Positions 8,993 through 16,999 of a stretch of DNA of 64,000 nt are shown one piece after another. The stretch is taken from positions 744,001 through 808,000 of the forward strand of contig NZ_QSNT01000002.1 of assembly GCF_009498525.1 (NCBI RefSeq), read 5' to 3'. The notes under the pieces are model-generated. The model was not told the origin of the DNA. It was given only the letters and a program-made list of their open reading frames with translations, and ran no database searches. Numbering within the stretch: position 1 is the first letter of the stretch; the number at the start of each line of letters is the position of its first letter. The stretch is from Rhizobium sp. ICMP 5592. GTDB taxonomy: Bacteria > Pseudomonadota > Alphaproteobacteria > Rhizobiales > Rhizobiaceae. The position numbers were made by a program, and so were the translations under genes.

Positions 8993-9721
8993 ATGGAGAC
9001 GATCGATCGCAAGAGCGGCAGCGCTCTCTGGCATCAGATCGGCGAGGTCCTGGCGGCGGATATTGCCGCCGGGACCTTTGCTGCGGGTGCCAAACTGCCG
9101 ACGGAACCGGAGCTGATGGAGCGCTTCGGCGTCAGCCGCTTTACCGTCCGCCAGGCACTTGGGCATCTGGAGCAGCGGGGGCTGGTACGCGCGGAGCAGG
9201 GGCGTGGGACGTTTGTGCACAAGGGTGCCATCGATTACACGCTCTCGAAGAAGACCCGGTTTTCCAAGAATCTCATCGAGCAGGGTTTCGAGCCCGGCGG
9301 GGAGTTGTTGATCCACGAGATCGTTCCGGCATCCGAGCGTGTGGCGGTGCGGCTGAAACTTGTTCCCGGCGCACCGGTCATCCATCGTCGGGGCGTGATG
9401 ACGGCCGATGGCGTTCCCATCGAGATCGGCGACACCTATTATCCGGCGGAACGTTTTCCCGATTTCGACAAGGCACGGCTGCAATATCCGACGATCACGG
9501 AGGCACTGGCAAGCTACGGTGTTCGCGATTACGAGCGCCTGTCGACCGAGATCGAGGCGCGCATGCCGACTGGCGAAGAGGCGCGGCTATTGCGGCAACC
9601 GAAATCGGCGCCGGTGCTGGTGATCCTCAAGGTGGATGTCGATATCGACGGTGCGCCTATTGCCTATTCGGAAACGGTATGGTCGGCGGAGCGGGTGACC
9701 TTCAAGGTCGATTTGGGGTAG
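8993..9721 (+). CDS. GntR/HutC-family transcriptional regulator (PhnF-like)
   Basis: The 242-residue protein has a GntR winged helix (LMERFGVSRFTVRQALGHL, about residues 40-58) and a UTRA domain. PhnF and related HutC-type proteins have this layout, but no phosphonate genes are nearby. The ATG at 8993 is preferred over one 60 bp upstream, which lies inside the methyltransferase gene and adds sequence unlike the family. Adjacency to the methyltransferase suggests autoregulation of the two-gene unit. The effector is unknown. Confidence 0.75.
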   Translation: METIDRKSGSALWHQIGEVLAADIAAGTFAAGAKLPTEPELMERFGVSRFTVRQALGHLEQRGLVRAEQGRGTFVHKGAIDYTLSKKTRFSKNLIEQGFEPGGELLIHEIVPASERVAVRLKLVPGAPVIHRRGVMTADGVPIEIGDTYYPAERFPDFDKARLQYPTITEALASYGVRDYERLSTEIEARMPTGEEARLLRQPKSAPVLVILKVDVDIDGAPIAYSETVWSAERVTFKVDLG

Positions 9722-9726
9722 GCGTC

Positions 9727-10077
9727 CTATCGGTGGGATAGAATGTTCACGATCCTGCCGAGCGGATCGCGGACATAGAAGCGCCGAACACCCCAGGGTT
9801 CGTCGGTTAGGTCGTAGACGATATCGAACTGCATCGATTGGGCGCGCGCATAAAGCTCATCGACATTATCGACCTCGATGGAAAGATCGGGGACGATGGT
9901 TCCGGAGCCGCCTTCGCTGGCGACGCTGATCTGCGGTACGGTTGGCGCGTCGGAGGCAAAGGTGAGGATCCAGCCGTGATCCATGACGATATCAAGGCCC
10001 AGCAGGTCGCCGTAAAAAAGACGGGCGCTCGCCGGATCGGCTGCGTGGAGATTGGGAATGATGCGCAGAACGGCCAT
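9727..10077 (-). CDS. VOC-superfamily (glyoxalase/bleomycin-resistance-like) protein
   Basis: This 116-residue protein has a single VOC module with paired beta-alpha-beta-beta-beta repeats. Typical pieces are IIPNLHAADPASARLFYGDLL at the start and RRFYVRDPLGRIVNIL at the end. VOC proteins include glyoxalases, dioxygenases and antibiotic-binding proteins, and function cannot be assigned from the sequence. GGGGAG lies 8 nt ahead of the ATG. It is convergent with the GntR gene and downstream of ribH2 on the same strand, separated from it by a terminator. Confidence 0.75.
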   Translation of the reverse strand: MAVLRIIPNLHAADPASARLFYGDLLGLDIVMDHGWILTFASDAPTVPQISVASEGGSGTIVPDLSIEVDNVDELYARAQSMQFDIVYDLTDEPWGVRRFYVRDPLGRIVNILSHR

Positions 10078-10093
10078 GCGGTACTCCCCAACG

Positions 10094-10127
10094 GAAAAAT
10101 GGAGGCGGACTTTTGCCGCGCCTCCAT
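10094..10127 (-). terminator. Rho-independent terminator of ribH2
   Basis: On the minus strand ATGGAGGCG pairs with CGCCTCCAT (arms at 10119-10127 and 10099-10107) and is followed by TTTTT. Confidence 0.8.
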
Positions 10128-10136
10128 CATCTTAGC

Positions 10137-10625
<489 letters not shown>

Positions 10626-10626
10626 T

Positions 10627-10651
10627 CAAGGGTTTAACTCAATATCCCTTG
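10627..10651 (-). promoter_or_regulatory. Hairpin next to the ribH2 ribosome binding site
   Basis: CAAGGG (10646-10651 read on minus) pairs with CCCTTG (10627-10632) around a 13-nt loop, ending directly beside the Shine-Dalgarno GAAAGGCAG. A second stem CTCCTC/GAGGAG lies at 10675-10691. Neither is followed by a U-run, which favours translational control by the upstream FMN riboswitch. Confidence 0.45.
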
Positions 10652-10707
10652 GGCGAACACGCAAGGCTGCCGAACTCCTCGCGCGGAGGAGCCATCGACC
10701 CTGCTTG

Positions 10708-10845
10708 CTCTCTTCCATCCGGACTATACCGTCGGCTCCGGCCTCTCACCGGATCTGCTGACCCTTCCATTGTGTGGAAGGCGCTCGCGGGCTCGGAAAC
10801 AAGTCTCCATACCGCCGGTGGGGAATCTCACCCCGCCCTGAGAAC
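10708..10845 (-). ncRNA. FMN riboswitch (RFN element)
   Basis: Read on the minus strand, the conserved RFN blocks appear in order: GGGCGGGGTGAGATTCCCCA, CCGGCGGTA, AGCCCGCGAGCG, GGTCAGCAGATCCGGTGAGA, GGCCGGAGCCGACGGT and ATAGTCCGGATGG. These form the six-stem FMN aptamer. It sits 95 bp upstream of ribH2, so it controls riboflavin synthesis according to FMN level. Confidence 0.96.
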
Positions 10846-10852
10846 GATCGGA

Positions 10853-10880
10853 ATATAAGTGCAGCGCAGCAGAAATCAAA
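10853..10880 (-). promoter_or_regulatory. Probable promoter of the riboswitch-ribH2 transcript
   Basis: On the minus strand TTTGAT (10875-10880) and TTATAT (10853-10858) are separated by 16 nt and precede the aptamer by about 8 nt. They resemble -35 and -10 elements, and the position right before the RFN element fits a short leader. Confidence 0.45.
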
Positions 10881-10881
10881 G

Positions 10882-10910
10882 AAAAACGCCGGGCGATTAA
10901 CCCGGCGCTT
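10882..10910 (-). terminator. Terminator of the polyamine/iron-type ABC operon
   Basis: On the minus strand AGCGCCGGG pairs with CCCGGCGT around TTAATCG and is followed by TTTTC. It separates the ABC operon from the ribH2 transcript on the same strand. Confidence 0.75.
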
Positions 10911-10937
10911 GTGAAAAATTTGTCCAACAGGCGTCGA

Positions 10938-11999
10938 TCAGTCCTGGATGACCAGCAGATCGGAAGAGGCGAAGCGCAGAGTGACTTTCTCCCCGACGCT
11001 GGGCGGCAGCAGGCCCGGACTGTTGAACATGTCGAAGGAGATGGTATTGCCGCCGACATTCATGCGCGTGCGGATGACGGAGCCGAGGAAATGCGCCGAG
11101 GAGACTTCTCCGGTCAGCGCCGTATCGCCCTTGGCGGATTCGGCCAGAGAGCCCGCTTCCGGGCGCAGCGCCAGCGATACAGTGTCGCCCGGCTTGTAGG
11201 CGGTGACCGATTGCCTCAGCGTTACGCCCTGATCCCCAATCATGATGCGGTTGCTGTCCGGATCGACGACCTTGCCTTCGATCAGGTTCAGCGTGCCGAC
11301 GAAGGAGGCGACGAAACGAGTTGCCGGGGTGTTGTAGATCTCGTAGGGCGTACCGATCTGATCGGCGCGGCCGGCATTCATCACGACAATACGATCGGAG
11401 ATCGACAGGGCTTCTTCCTGATCGTGCGTCACGAAGACGGTGGTGATGCCGAGCTGCCGCTGGATGGCGCGGATTTCCTCGCGCAGCGATACGCGGATCT
11501 TGGCGTCGAGGGCCGAGAGCGGTTCGTCGAGCAGCAGCACCTGCGGCTTGACGGCGATAGCGCGGGCAAGCGCCACGCGCTGCTGCTGGCCGCCGGACAT
11601 CTGGTAGGGGTAGCGGTCGGCAAGATGGTCGAGCTTGATCAGGCCGAGCATTTCCTTGACGCGCTTGTTGATGTCGGGCTTGGCCATGCCGGCGACCTTG
11701 AGGCCGAAGGCGACATTGTCGTGCACGGTCATGTTCGGAAACAGCGCATAGGCCTGGAACACCATGCCGATATTGCGCTGGTTCGGTTTCAGCGGGCGCT
11801 GATCCTTGCCGTTGATCGTCAGGGTGCCGGCGGTCGGGCTTTCGAAGCCGGCGATCATCCGCAGCACGGTCGTCTTGCCGCAGCCCGACGGTCCGAGGAA
11901 GGAGATGAATTCTCCCTTCTCTATGTGCATGGTGAAGTCGTGAACGACCTGAACTTCGCCGAAGGATTTCTTGAGATGGGTGAGTTCGAGAAAAGCCAT
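10938..11999 (-). CDS. ABC transporter ATP-binding protein (PotA-like)
   Basis: The 353-residue ATPase has Walker A GPSGCGKTT, signature MSGGQQQRVALARA, Walker B VLLLDEP, the switch motif VFVTHDQEEA and a C-terminal TOBE domain (about residues 275-350). PotA/FbpC-type ATPases power uptake of polyamines, iron(III) or related small cations. It is the last gene of a four-gene minus-strand unit: binding protein, two permeases, ATPase. The start at 11999 lacks an obvious Shine-Dalgarno but begins with the usual MAFLELTHLKKSFG. Confidence 0.88.
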   Translation of the reverse strand: MAFLELTHLKKSFGEVQVVHDFTMHIEKGEFISFLGPSGCGKTTVLRMIAGFESPTAGTLTINGKDQRPLKPNQRNIGMVFQAYALFPNMTVHDNVAFGLKVAGMAKPDINKRVKEMLGLIKLDHLADRYPYQMSGGQQQRVALARAIAVKPQVLLLDEPLSALDAKIRVSLREEIRAIQRQLGITTVFVTHDQEEALSISDRIVVMNAGRADQIGTPYEIYNTPATRFVASFVGTLNLIEGKVVDPDSNRIMIGDQGVTLRQSVTAYKPGDTVSLALRPEAGSLAESAKGDTALTGEVSSAHFLGSVIRTRMNVGGNTISFDMFNSPGLLPPSVGEKVTLRFASSDLLVIQD

Positions 12000-12010
12000 G
12001 GTGGGGAGCC

Positions 12011-12799
12011 TTACGCCTTAATCGGAGCGGATTTTGAGAAACGGGAGACCAGCTGGAGCAAGCCCATGCTGAGCCAGGTTACGGCGAGTGCGATGATCGC
12101 CAGCGCCGAAGACTGATAGGCCTGGTTGGCGCCGACGAGCTGCATATAGGGGCCGAATGCCGGACGGTTGAGGAGCGATGCCATGGTGAACTCGCCCATG
12201 ACGATCGCAAGCGTGATGAAGGCGCCAGAAAGCACGCCGCTCATGACATTCGGGAAGATGCATTTGAACATGATGGTCGTCCAGCTGGCACCCAGGCTTT
12301 CGGCGGCTTCGGTTAGCGTGCCGATGTCGATCGTACGCATCGCTGTATCGACAGAACGATACATGTAGGGCAAGGACAGCACAATGTACGAGCAGACGAG
12401 CAGGATATTCGTCGTTTGATTATAGCCCGTCAGCGGCAGGATCGACGAGGAATTATAGAGGCGCAAATAGCCGAAGACGATAACGATCGCCGGGATGACC
12501 AGCGGCATCAAGGTGATGAATTCCACCAGCGGGCGGATTTGCGGCAAGCGCAGACGAACCCAATAGGCCGTCGGCACCACGAGCAGCATGCCGAAAATGA
12601 TGGTCAGCACGGCCATCAGCATGGAATAGCCGAAGGCATAGAGGAAGTTCGGATCGGAAAAGACCGAGGTATAGGCATCAAAGCTGTAGGCGTTGCGACG
12701 CATGCGCAACGAGAACTCCAGCGTGCCGATCAGCGGTACGATGAAATAGAAGGCGCCGATGGCAACCGCGATCCAGGCAAAGAATTTTTGCAGCTTCAT
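12011..12799 (-). CDS. ABC transporter permease (PotC-like)
   Basis: This inner-membrane protein of about 262 residues has six helices and the EAA loop TEAAESLGASWTTIMFKCIF. It is the second permease of the PotABCD-type importer. An ATG at 12799 overlaps the preceding permease stop as ATGA. A GTG nine bases further upstream (12808) is the alternative start. Substrate class is inferred from family only. Confidence 0.85.
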   Translation of the reverse strand: MKLQKFFAWIAVAIGAFYFIVPLIGTLEFSLRMRRNAYSFDAYTSVFSDPNFLYAFGYSMLMAVLTIIFGMLLVVPTAYWVRLRLPQIRPLVEFITLMPLVIPAIVIVFGYLRLYNSSSILPLTGYNQTTNILLVCSYIVLSLPYMYRSVDTAMRTIDIGTLTEAAESLGASWTTIMFKCIFPNVMSGVLSGAFITLAIVMGEFTMASLLNRPAFGPYMQLVGANQAYQSSALAIIALAVTWLSMGLLQLVSRFSKSAPIKA

Positions 12800-13689
12800 T
12801 TTTGCCACCGTTCAGCGCGCATACGCATGAGAATGTAGATGACGTTCGAGATGCCGGTGATGACGATCATGCCGAGCGCCATGGCATAGCCGAGATTGGC
12901 ATTATGCAGCACGTCGCCGCGGATTTGCGCGTAGAGCTGGATGGGTACGATGTTGAGCGAGCTGCCGGTCAGTGCAATGGCCGTCGCGATCGCGCCGAAA
13001 GCGTTGGCAAACAACAGCAGCGTCGTGCCGAGCAGGCTCGGCCAAAGGATAGGCAACGCGACCATCAGCCAATATTGCCCGTTGGTGGCACCGAGAATGG
13101 AGGCGGCTTCGCGCCATTCCTTCTTCATGCCATCAAGGGCCGGCGTGATGATCAGCACCATCAGCGGGATCTGGAAATACATATAGGTGATGGTGAGGCC
13201 GATGAAGCTGTAGAGATTGAAGCCGGTCGAGTACAAATTGAAGCCGAACAACTCTACCATCAGCACGGTGACGAGCCCAAGACGACCGATCGTGGCGATG
13301 AACGCAAAGGCTAGCGGTACACCGGCGAAATTGGAGGCCACGCCAGAAAAGGTCAGAAATGCATGGCGGACCCAGGCCGGAAGTCCTCCCATGACCAATG
13401 CCCAGGCGAGATAGAAGCCGATCAGCGCGCCGCCAAGCGCGGAAACGACCGACACCTTGATACTGATCCAGTAGGAATTCATGATGGACGGCGTGAACAG
13501 GTCGGCGATGTTCTTGAGCGTGAAGCTCCCGTCCGGTGTCAGAAATGCGCCGGCGACCAGATAGATCGTCGGAAAAATCAGAAACAGCAGTGCGAAGATC
13601 AGGAAGGGTGCGATCCCCAGCCAGTCGACGACGGCGCGCTTGCTGATCAGGGGAGCAGAACTGATCGTTGATGTTGTGACGGTGCTCAT
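12796..13689 (-). CDS. ABC transporter permease (PotB-like)
   Basis: The 297-residue protein has an N-terminal cytoplasmic tail, six transmembrane helices and the loop WREAASILGATNGQYWLM that docks the ATPase. It is the first permease of the minus-strand importer, 73 bp after the binding-protein gene, with a strong hairpin in between. The start ATG has only a weak Shine-Dalgarno. Confidence 0.85.
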   Translation of the reverse strand: MSTVTTSTISSAPLISKRAVVDWLGIAPFLIFALLFLIFPTIYLVAGAFLTPDGSFTLKNIADLFTPSIMNSYWISIKVSVVSALGGALIGFYLAWALVMGGLPAWVRHAFLTFSGVASNFAGVPLAFAFIATIGRLGLVTVLMVELFGFNLYSTGFNLYSFIGLTITYMYFQIPLMVLIITPALDGMKKEWREAASILGATNGQYWLMVALPILWPSLLGTTLLLFANAFGAIATAIALTGSSLNIVPIQLYAQIRGDVLHNANLGYAMALGMIVITGISNVIYILMRMRAERWQK

Positions 13690-13724
13690 GCAGTGCCCAA
13701 TCTACGGCATCGAAAAAACGGAAA

Positions 13725-13748
13725 ACCTCCCCGTTGAAACGGGGAGGT
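13725..13748 (-). other. Intercistronic hairpin between binding protein and permease
   Basis: A perfect 10-bp stem, ACCTCCCCGT (13725-13734) with ACGGGGAGGT (13739-13748), closes a TGAA tetraloop, with no T-run on the minus strand. It fits partial attenuation or 3' mRNA stabilisation of the binding-protein message. The same arrangement occurs after the other binding-protein gene at 4062-4089. Confidence 0.65.
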
Positions 13749-13762
13749 CATTTCAAGTCAGA

Positions 13763-14866
13763 TTACTGTACGTTCGAACCGACGACGCTGTCCCAATTGG
13801 TGGTGATGGCGGTCTTGCCAGCAGCCTGTTCGTCGAGCGTCGGGAAGACAGCCTTTTCATAGGCGGCAGCCGGCGGCAGCTTGTCGAGAAGCTCCTGCGG
13901 GACCTTCTTGTTCTTTGCCAGGTCGTTGAAGCGGATTGGGTGGCAATAGCCCTTCAGCCAGCCGATCTGGCCTTCGTCGGAATAGAGGAACTCCATCCAG
14001 AGCTTGGCGGCGTTCGGGTGCGGAGCGAAAGCCGAGATCGCCTGCACGTAGACGCCGGCGACAACGCCCGAAGCCGGAACGGTGACTTCAACCGGCGGGT
14101 TGCCGTTCAGGCTGTCGCGCCATGCGAGACCGTTATAGTCCCAGGCAACGACGATCGGGGTGGCGCCCTGAGCGAGCGAAGCGGACTTGCCGATGACCGG
14201 AACGAAATTGCCGGCCTTGTTGAGCTGAGCGAAATACTTCAGGCCGGCTTCGCCGATCTTGGTCGCATCCTTTTCGCCAGCGGCGAGGCCGGCAGCGTAA
14301 GCGGCTTGGACGGCTTGGTTGGACGTGCGTGGGTCGCCGGCGAGCGATACCGTGTTGGCATATTCCGGCTTCAGCAGGTCAGCCCAGTCCTTCGGCGGGT
14401 TCTTGACGATGTCCTTGTTCACGACGAAGGAGAGAACGCCGTAATAGTCGCCGTACCAGTAGCCGTCGGCATCCTTGGCGCTGTCCGGAATGGAATCCCA
14501 GGTCGAGACCTTGTAAGGCTGGATCAGGCCGTCTTTTTTGGCGGACGGGCCAAAGGACAGACCGACGTCGATCACGTCGGGAGCCTGCGGGCCGGTATTG
14601 CCCTTGTTGGCGCGGATAGCTTCGATTTCATCGCCCGAACCGGCGTCTGGATTGAGTTCGTTGACCTCGATGCCGTATTTCGCCTTGAAGGCTGCGATCA
14701 GATCGCCATAACCGCACCAGTTGTGGGGTAGGGCGATGGTGGTCAGCGTGCCTTCCTTTTTAGCGGCAGCAATGAGGTCCGCGCTCGGTTCAGCAGCAGC
14801 GATGGCGGTCGAAGCCATGATCATCGCAGTGGAGAGCGTCAGAAGACGATGAATTTTCGTGATCAC
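13763..14866 (-). CDS. ABC transporter periplasmic substrate-binding protein (polyamine/iron class)
   Basis: The 367-residue protein has a signal peptide (TKIHRLLTLSTAMIMASTAI, cleavage near AIAAAEP) and a family-1 binding fold seen in PotD, AfuA and phosphonate-type binders, for example AAKKEGTLTTIALP and PDVIDVGLSFGPSAKKDG. The start is GTG at 14866 because AGGAGG precedes it by 7 nt; the ORF-extending ATG at 14944 lacks one. It heads the ABC operon. The RpiR gene lies 186 bp upstream on the same strand, and amine-catabolism genes lie beyond. I infer that it takes up an amine or related nitrogen compound. Confidence 0.85.
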   Translation of the reverse strand: MITKIHRLLTLSTAMIMASTAIAAAEPSADLIAAAKKEGTLTTIALPHNWCGYGDLIAAFKAKYGIEVNELNPDAGSGDEIEAIRANKGNTGPQAPDVIDVGLSFGPSAKKDGLIQPYKVSTWDSIPDSAKDADGYWYGDYYGVLSFVVNKDIVKNPPKDWADLLKPEYANTVSLAGDPRTSNQAVQAAYAAGLAAGEKDATKIGEAGLKYFAQLNKAGNFVPVIGKSASLAQGATPIVVAWDYNGLAWRDSLNGNPPVEVTVPASGVVAGVYVQAISAFAPHPNAAKLWMEFLYSDEGQIGWLKGYCHPIRFNDLAKNKKVPQELLDKLPPAAAYEKAVFPTLDEQAAGKTAITTNWDSVVGSNVQ

Positions 14867-15052
14867 TGGTATTCCTCCTTTTAGGTTTTCAGTGTCTGGC
14901 GTTGCTGTTAATGACGTTGCATGAAGGTTGTGTGACGGGTTCAATGAGTTGCGTTTCCAGCAAATGCAGGGATTTACTCTTATTCACCAACTATGACGGA
15001 CACTGTCTTGCTGGCCGGTTCGCAGGTCATTATTCAATACTTCGTTTTCCTT

Positions 15053-15925
15053 CTAACTCAGCTTGCGGAACAGGCGTGTCTGTTCGAATAGGCCTTCCAG
15101 GGTTTTCATGCGCTCGCTTGTCTCGTCCCAGGTCGAACTTTGCACGGCCTCGATCAACGCTTCGACGATAAAGAGGGTCACGACAGAAGAATCCCAGGCC
15201 GAGGGCGCCTCTATTTGCACGCGAAACGTGTGCTTGGCATGCTTGGCGGCGGGCGTCGCCCATTGGTCGGTGAAGACGATGATCTCGGCCCCATGGCGAC
15301 GGGCGGCGGCAGCGAGATTGACCATCTCCTGCTCGTAGCGCCTGATATCGAAGATCACGAGCAGGTCGCCGGGGTTCATGTTCAAAACATATTGCGGCCA
15401 CGAGCTTGAATTGGAGGAGAGCAGGGTCGTGTTCGGGCGGATGACCTGCATATGGGTGAAGAAATATTCGGCCAGCGCGCCGGTGATGCGCCCACCGACG
15501 AAATAAAGCCCGCGTTTGCGCTCCGACAGTAGCGTAGCGACGCTTTCGAAGGTTGCCACGTCGATGTCCGTCAGCGTTTGGCGGAGATTGCCCATGATGG
15601 CATCGGCAAAGCGGTTGAGGATGTGCGTGCCGGGTGCATTGGATGCCCAGCGGTCGTGCTTCGTCAGCGGGTTGGAGATGGTCGCCTCGACCTCCTGATG
15701 GAGGTGCGACTGGAAATCCGGATATCCCTTGAAGCCAAGCTTCTGCACCATGCGCGCCACGGTCGGCGTGGACACACGGGCGTTCTCGGCCACCGTCGTA
15801 ATGCTGCCCAACCCCGAAACGGGGTAATTGTCGAGCAGGCTCTTGGCGAGCTGCTTTTCGGCGCGCGTCAACGCGTCGAATTGGGCATGGATTACGTCCG
15901 AAACTGTTTTCGACGCATTGCTCAC
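15053..15925 (-). CDS. RpiR/MurR-family transcriptional regulator with SIS domain
   Basis: The 290-residue protein has an N-terminal HTH of the RpiR type (about residues 1-80, VAENARVSTPTVARMVQKLG) and a SIS domain (about 120-255, GLYFVGGRITGALAEYF and DLLVIFDIRRYEQEMV). SIS domains normally bind phosphosugars, but many RpiR proteins in rhizobia control nitrogen-compound catabolism. It lies between the ABC operon and the divergent amidase-permease-ligase-dehydrogenase run, so it is the obvious regulator of both. A TGAA-N8-TTCA element at 16011-16026 in the divergent spacer is a candidate operator. Confidence 0.85.
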   Translation of the reverse strand: MSNASKTVSDVIHAQFDALTRAEKQLAKSLLDNYPVSGLGSITTVAENARVSTPTVARMVQKLGFKGYPDFQSHLHQEVEATISNPLTKHDRWASNAPGTHILNRFADAIMGNLRQTLTDIDVATFESVATLLSERKRGLYFVGGRITGALAEYFFTHMQVIRPNTTLLSSNSSSWPQYVLNMNPGDLLVIFDIRRYEQEMVNLAAAARRHGAEIIVFTDQWATPAAKHAKHTFRVQIEAPSAWDSSVVTLFIVEALIEAVQSSTWDETSERMKTLEGLFEQTRLFRKLS

Positions 15926-16105
15926 TCGATTTTAGCTCCCCGGGACGGTCTTATGCCAGTCTCCTGCAACGATATAACAACGCTGTCACATTTCGTGTCA
16001 ATGTCACAAATGAAGAAATAATTTCAGTTTGCAGTTGACAGTCGCCAAAACCTGAAGAATTCTTTTCTTATAAAACTTTTATTAAGAAGTGATGGGACGC
16101 CTTCA
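15926..16105. promoter_or_regulatory. Divergent spacer of the amine-catabolism locus
   Basis: This 180-bp spacer separates the RpiR gene from the amidohydrolase gene. It holds three TGTCA elements at 15984, 15996 and 16002, the symmetric element TGAAGAAATAATTTCA at 16011-16026, and TTGACA at 16035-16040. Spacing to a -10 element is not convincing, so promoter positions are left open. Confidence 0.4.
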
Positions 16106-16873
16106 ATGCTTGCCCAACAAGGCATTCTGACGGAAGCGGATGGGGAGTGCGTCGCGGTCGAACGGCCGGACGGAAAGAGTCCGTTTTTCATCATTTGCGA
16201 ACATGCATCTCGCAGGCTGCCCGAACGCTTCGGCGATCTCGGCCTGTCGCCCGAAGCGCTTTCCAGCCATATTGCCTGGGATCCAGGGGCATTGGCTGTC
16301 GCCCGGAAAATCTCCGACAGCCTCGATGCAACACTGGTCCACCAGCGTTTTTCGCGCCTGATCTATGATTGCAACCGGCCGCCGGAAAGCGCTGGCGCCA
16401 TGCCGGAAATCAGCGAGATCTACACGATCCCCGGCAATCAGCATCTGCGGGCCGCGGATCGGGAAGCACGGACCGAGGCGCTATATATACCGTTCCACAA
16501 CCGCATTCAGGCACTTTTGAAAGATCGGGCGGCCAGGGGACAAAAAAACGTGATCGTCACTGTCCACAGTTTTACGCCTGTCTACAACGGCAAGTCTCGA
16601 TCCGTGGAACTCGGTATTCTGCATGATGAGGATCGCTGGCTGGCGGATCGCATGCTCGATGCGGCGGCTGAGGCGCCGCTCTATCGCACCGAGCGCAACG
16701 AACCTTACGGGCCTGAGGATGGCGTCACCCATACGCTGAAATTGCATGGGATCGGCAATGGTTTGCATAACGTAATGATTGAGGTCCGCAACGACCTTAT
16801 CGTGGATGACGTCGGCCAAGGGGTCGTGGCCGACTATCTGACAGGGCTTCTCCAGAGCAGTCTGGAAGCCTGA
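16106..16873 (+). CDS. N-formylglutamate amidohydrolase-family enzyme
   Basis: The 255-residue protein belongs to the FGase family that includes HutG-type N-formylglutamate deformylases. Recognisable elements are FFIICEHASRRLP, HQRFSRLIYDCNRPP, NVIVTVHSFTPVYNG and NVMIEVRNDLI, with His, Glu and Arg positions expected around the metal site. There is no histidine-utilisation gene in the window. Being first in a run with an APC permease and a gamma-glutamyl ligase homologue, it may hydrolyse an N-substituted glutamate or gamma-glutamyl amide instead. That substrate is an inference. Confidence 0.75.
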   Translation: MLAQQGILTEADGECVAVERPDGKSPFFIICEHASRRLPERFGDLGLSPEALSSHIAWDPGALAVARKISDSLDATLVHQRFSRLIYDCNRPPESAGAMPEISEIYTIPGNQHLRAADREARTEALYIPFHNRIQALLKDRAARGQKNVIVTVHSFTPVYNGKSRSVELGILHDEDRWLADRMLDAAAEAPLYRTERNEPYGPEDGVTHTLKLHGIGNGLHNVMIEVRNDLIVDDVGQGVVADYLTGLLQSSLEA

Positions 16874-16999
16874 CTAGAAGAAGAAAAGACCCCGGGGAGC
16901 AGCTCAACTGCGATCGGGTCATACGGCAAAAAGCCGGTGGCTCACATGACACATGGTCTTTCGCAATTCCGCGGAAGGCTTGGTTTTAGGGGGAATGAC

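Noticed and set aside
10675..10691. CTCCTC/GAGGAG stem as a rho-independent terminator for the FMN riboswitch
   Set aside because: Short stem and no U-run on the minus strand.
10911..12116. 401-codon plus-strand frame opposite the PotA-like ATPase gene
   Set aside because: Antisense frame without family features, crossing a terminator and two gene boundaries.
15984..16006. Three TGTCA elements upstream of the RpiR gene as a Pho box
   Set aside because: Spacings are 12 and 6 bp, not the 11-bp period of PhoB half-sites.
16106..16873. Histidine-degradation HutG
   Set aside because: Family match is real, but no hutU, hutH or hutI genes are nearby and the neighbours are amine-catabolism genes.
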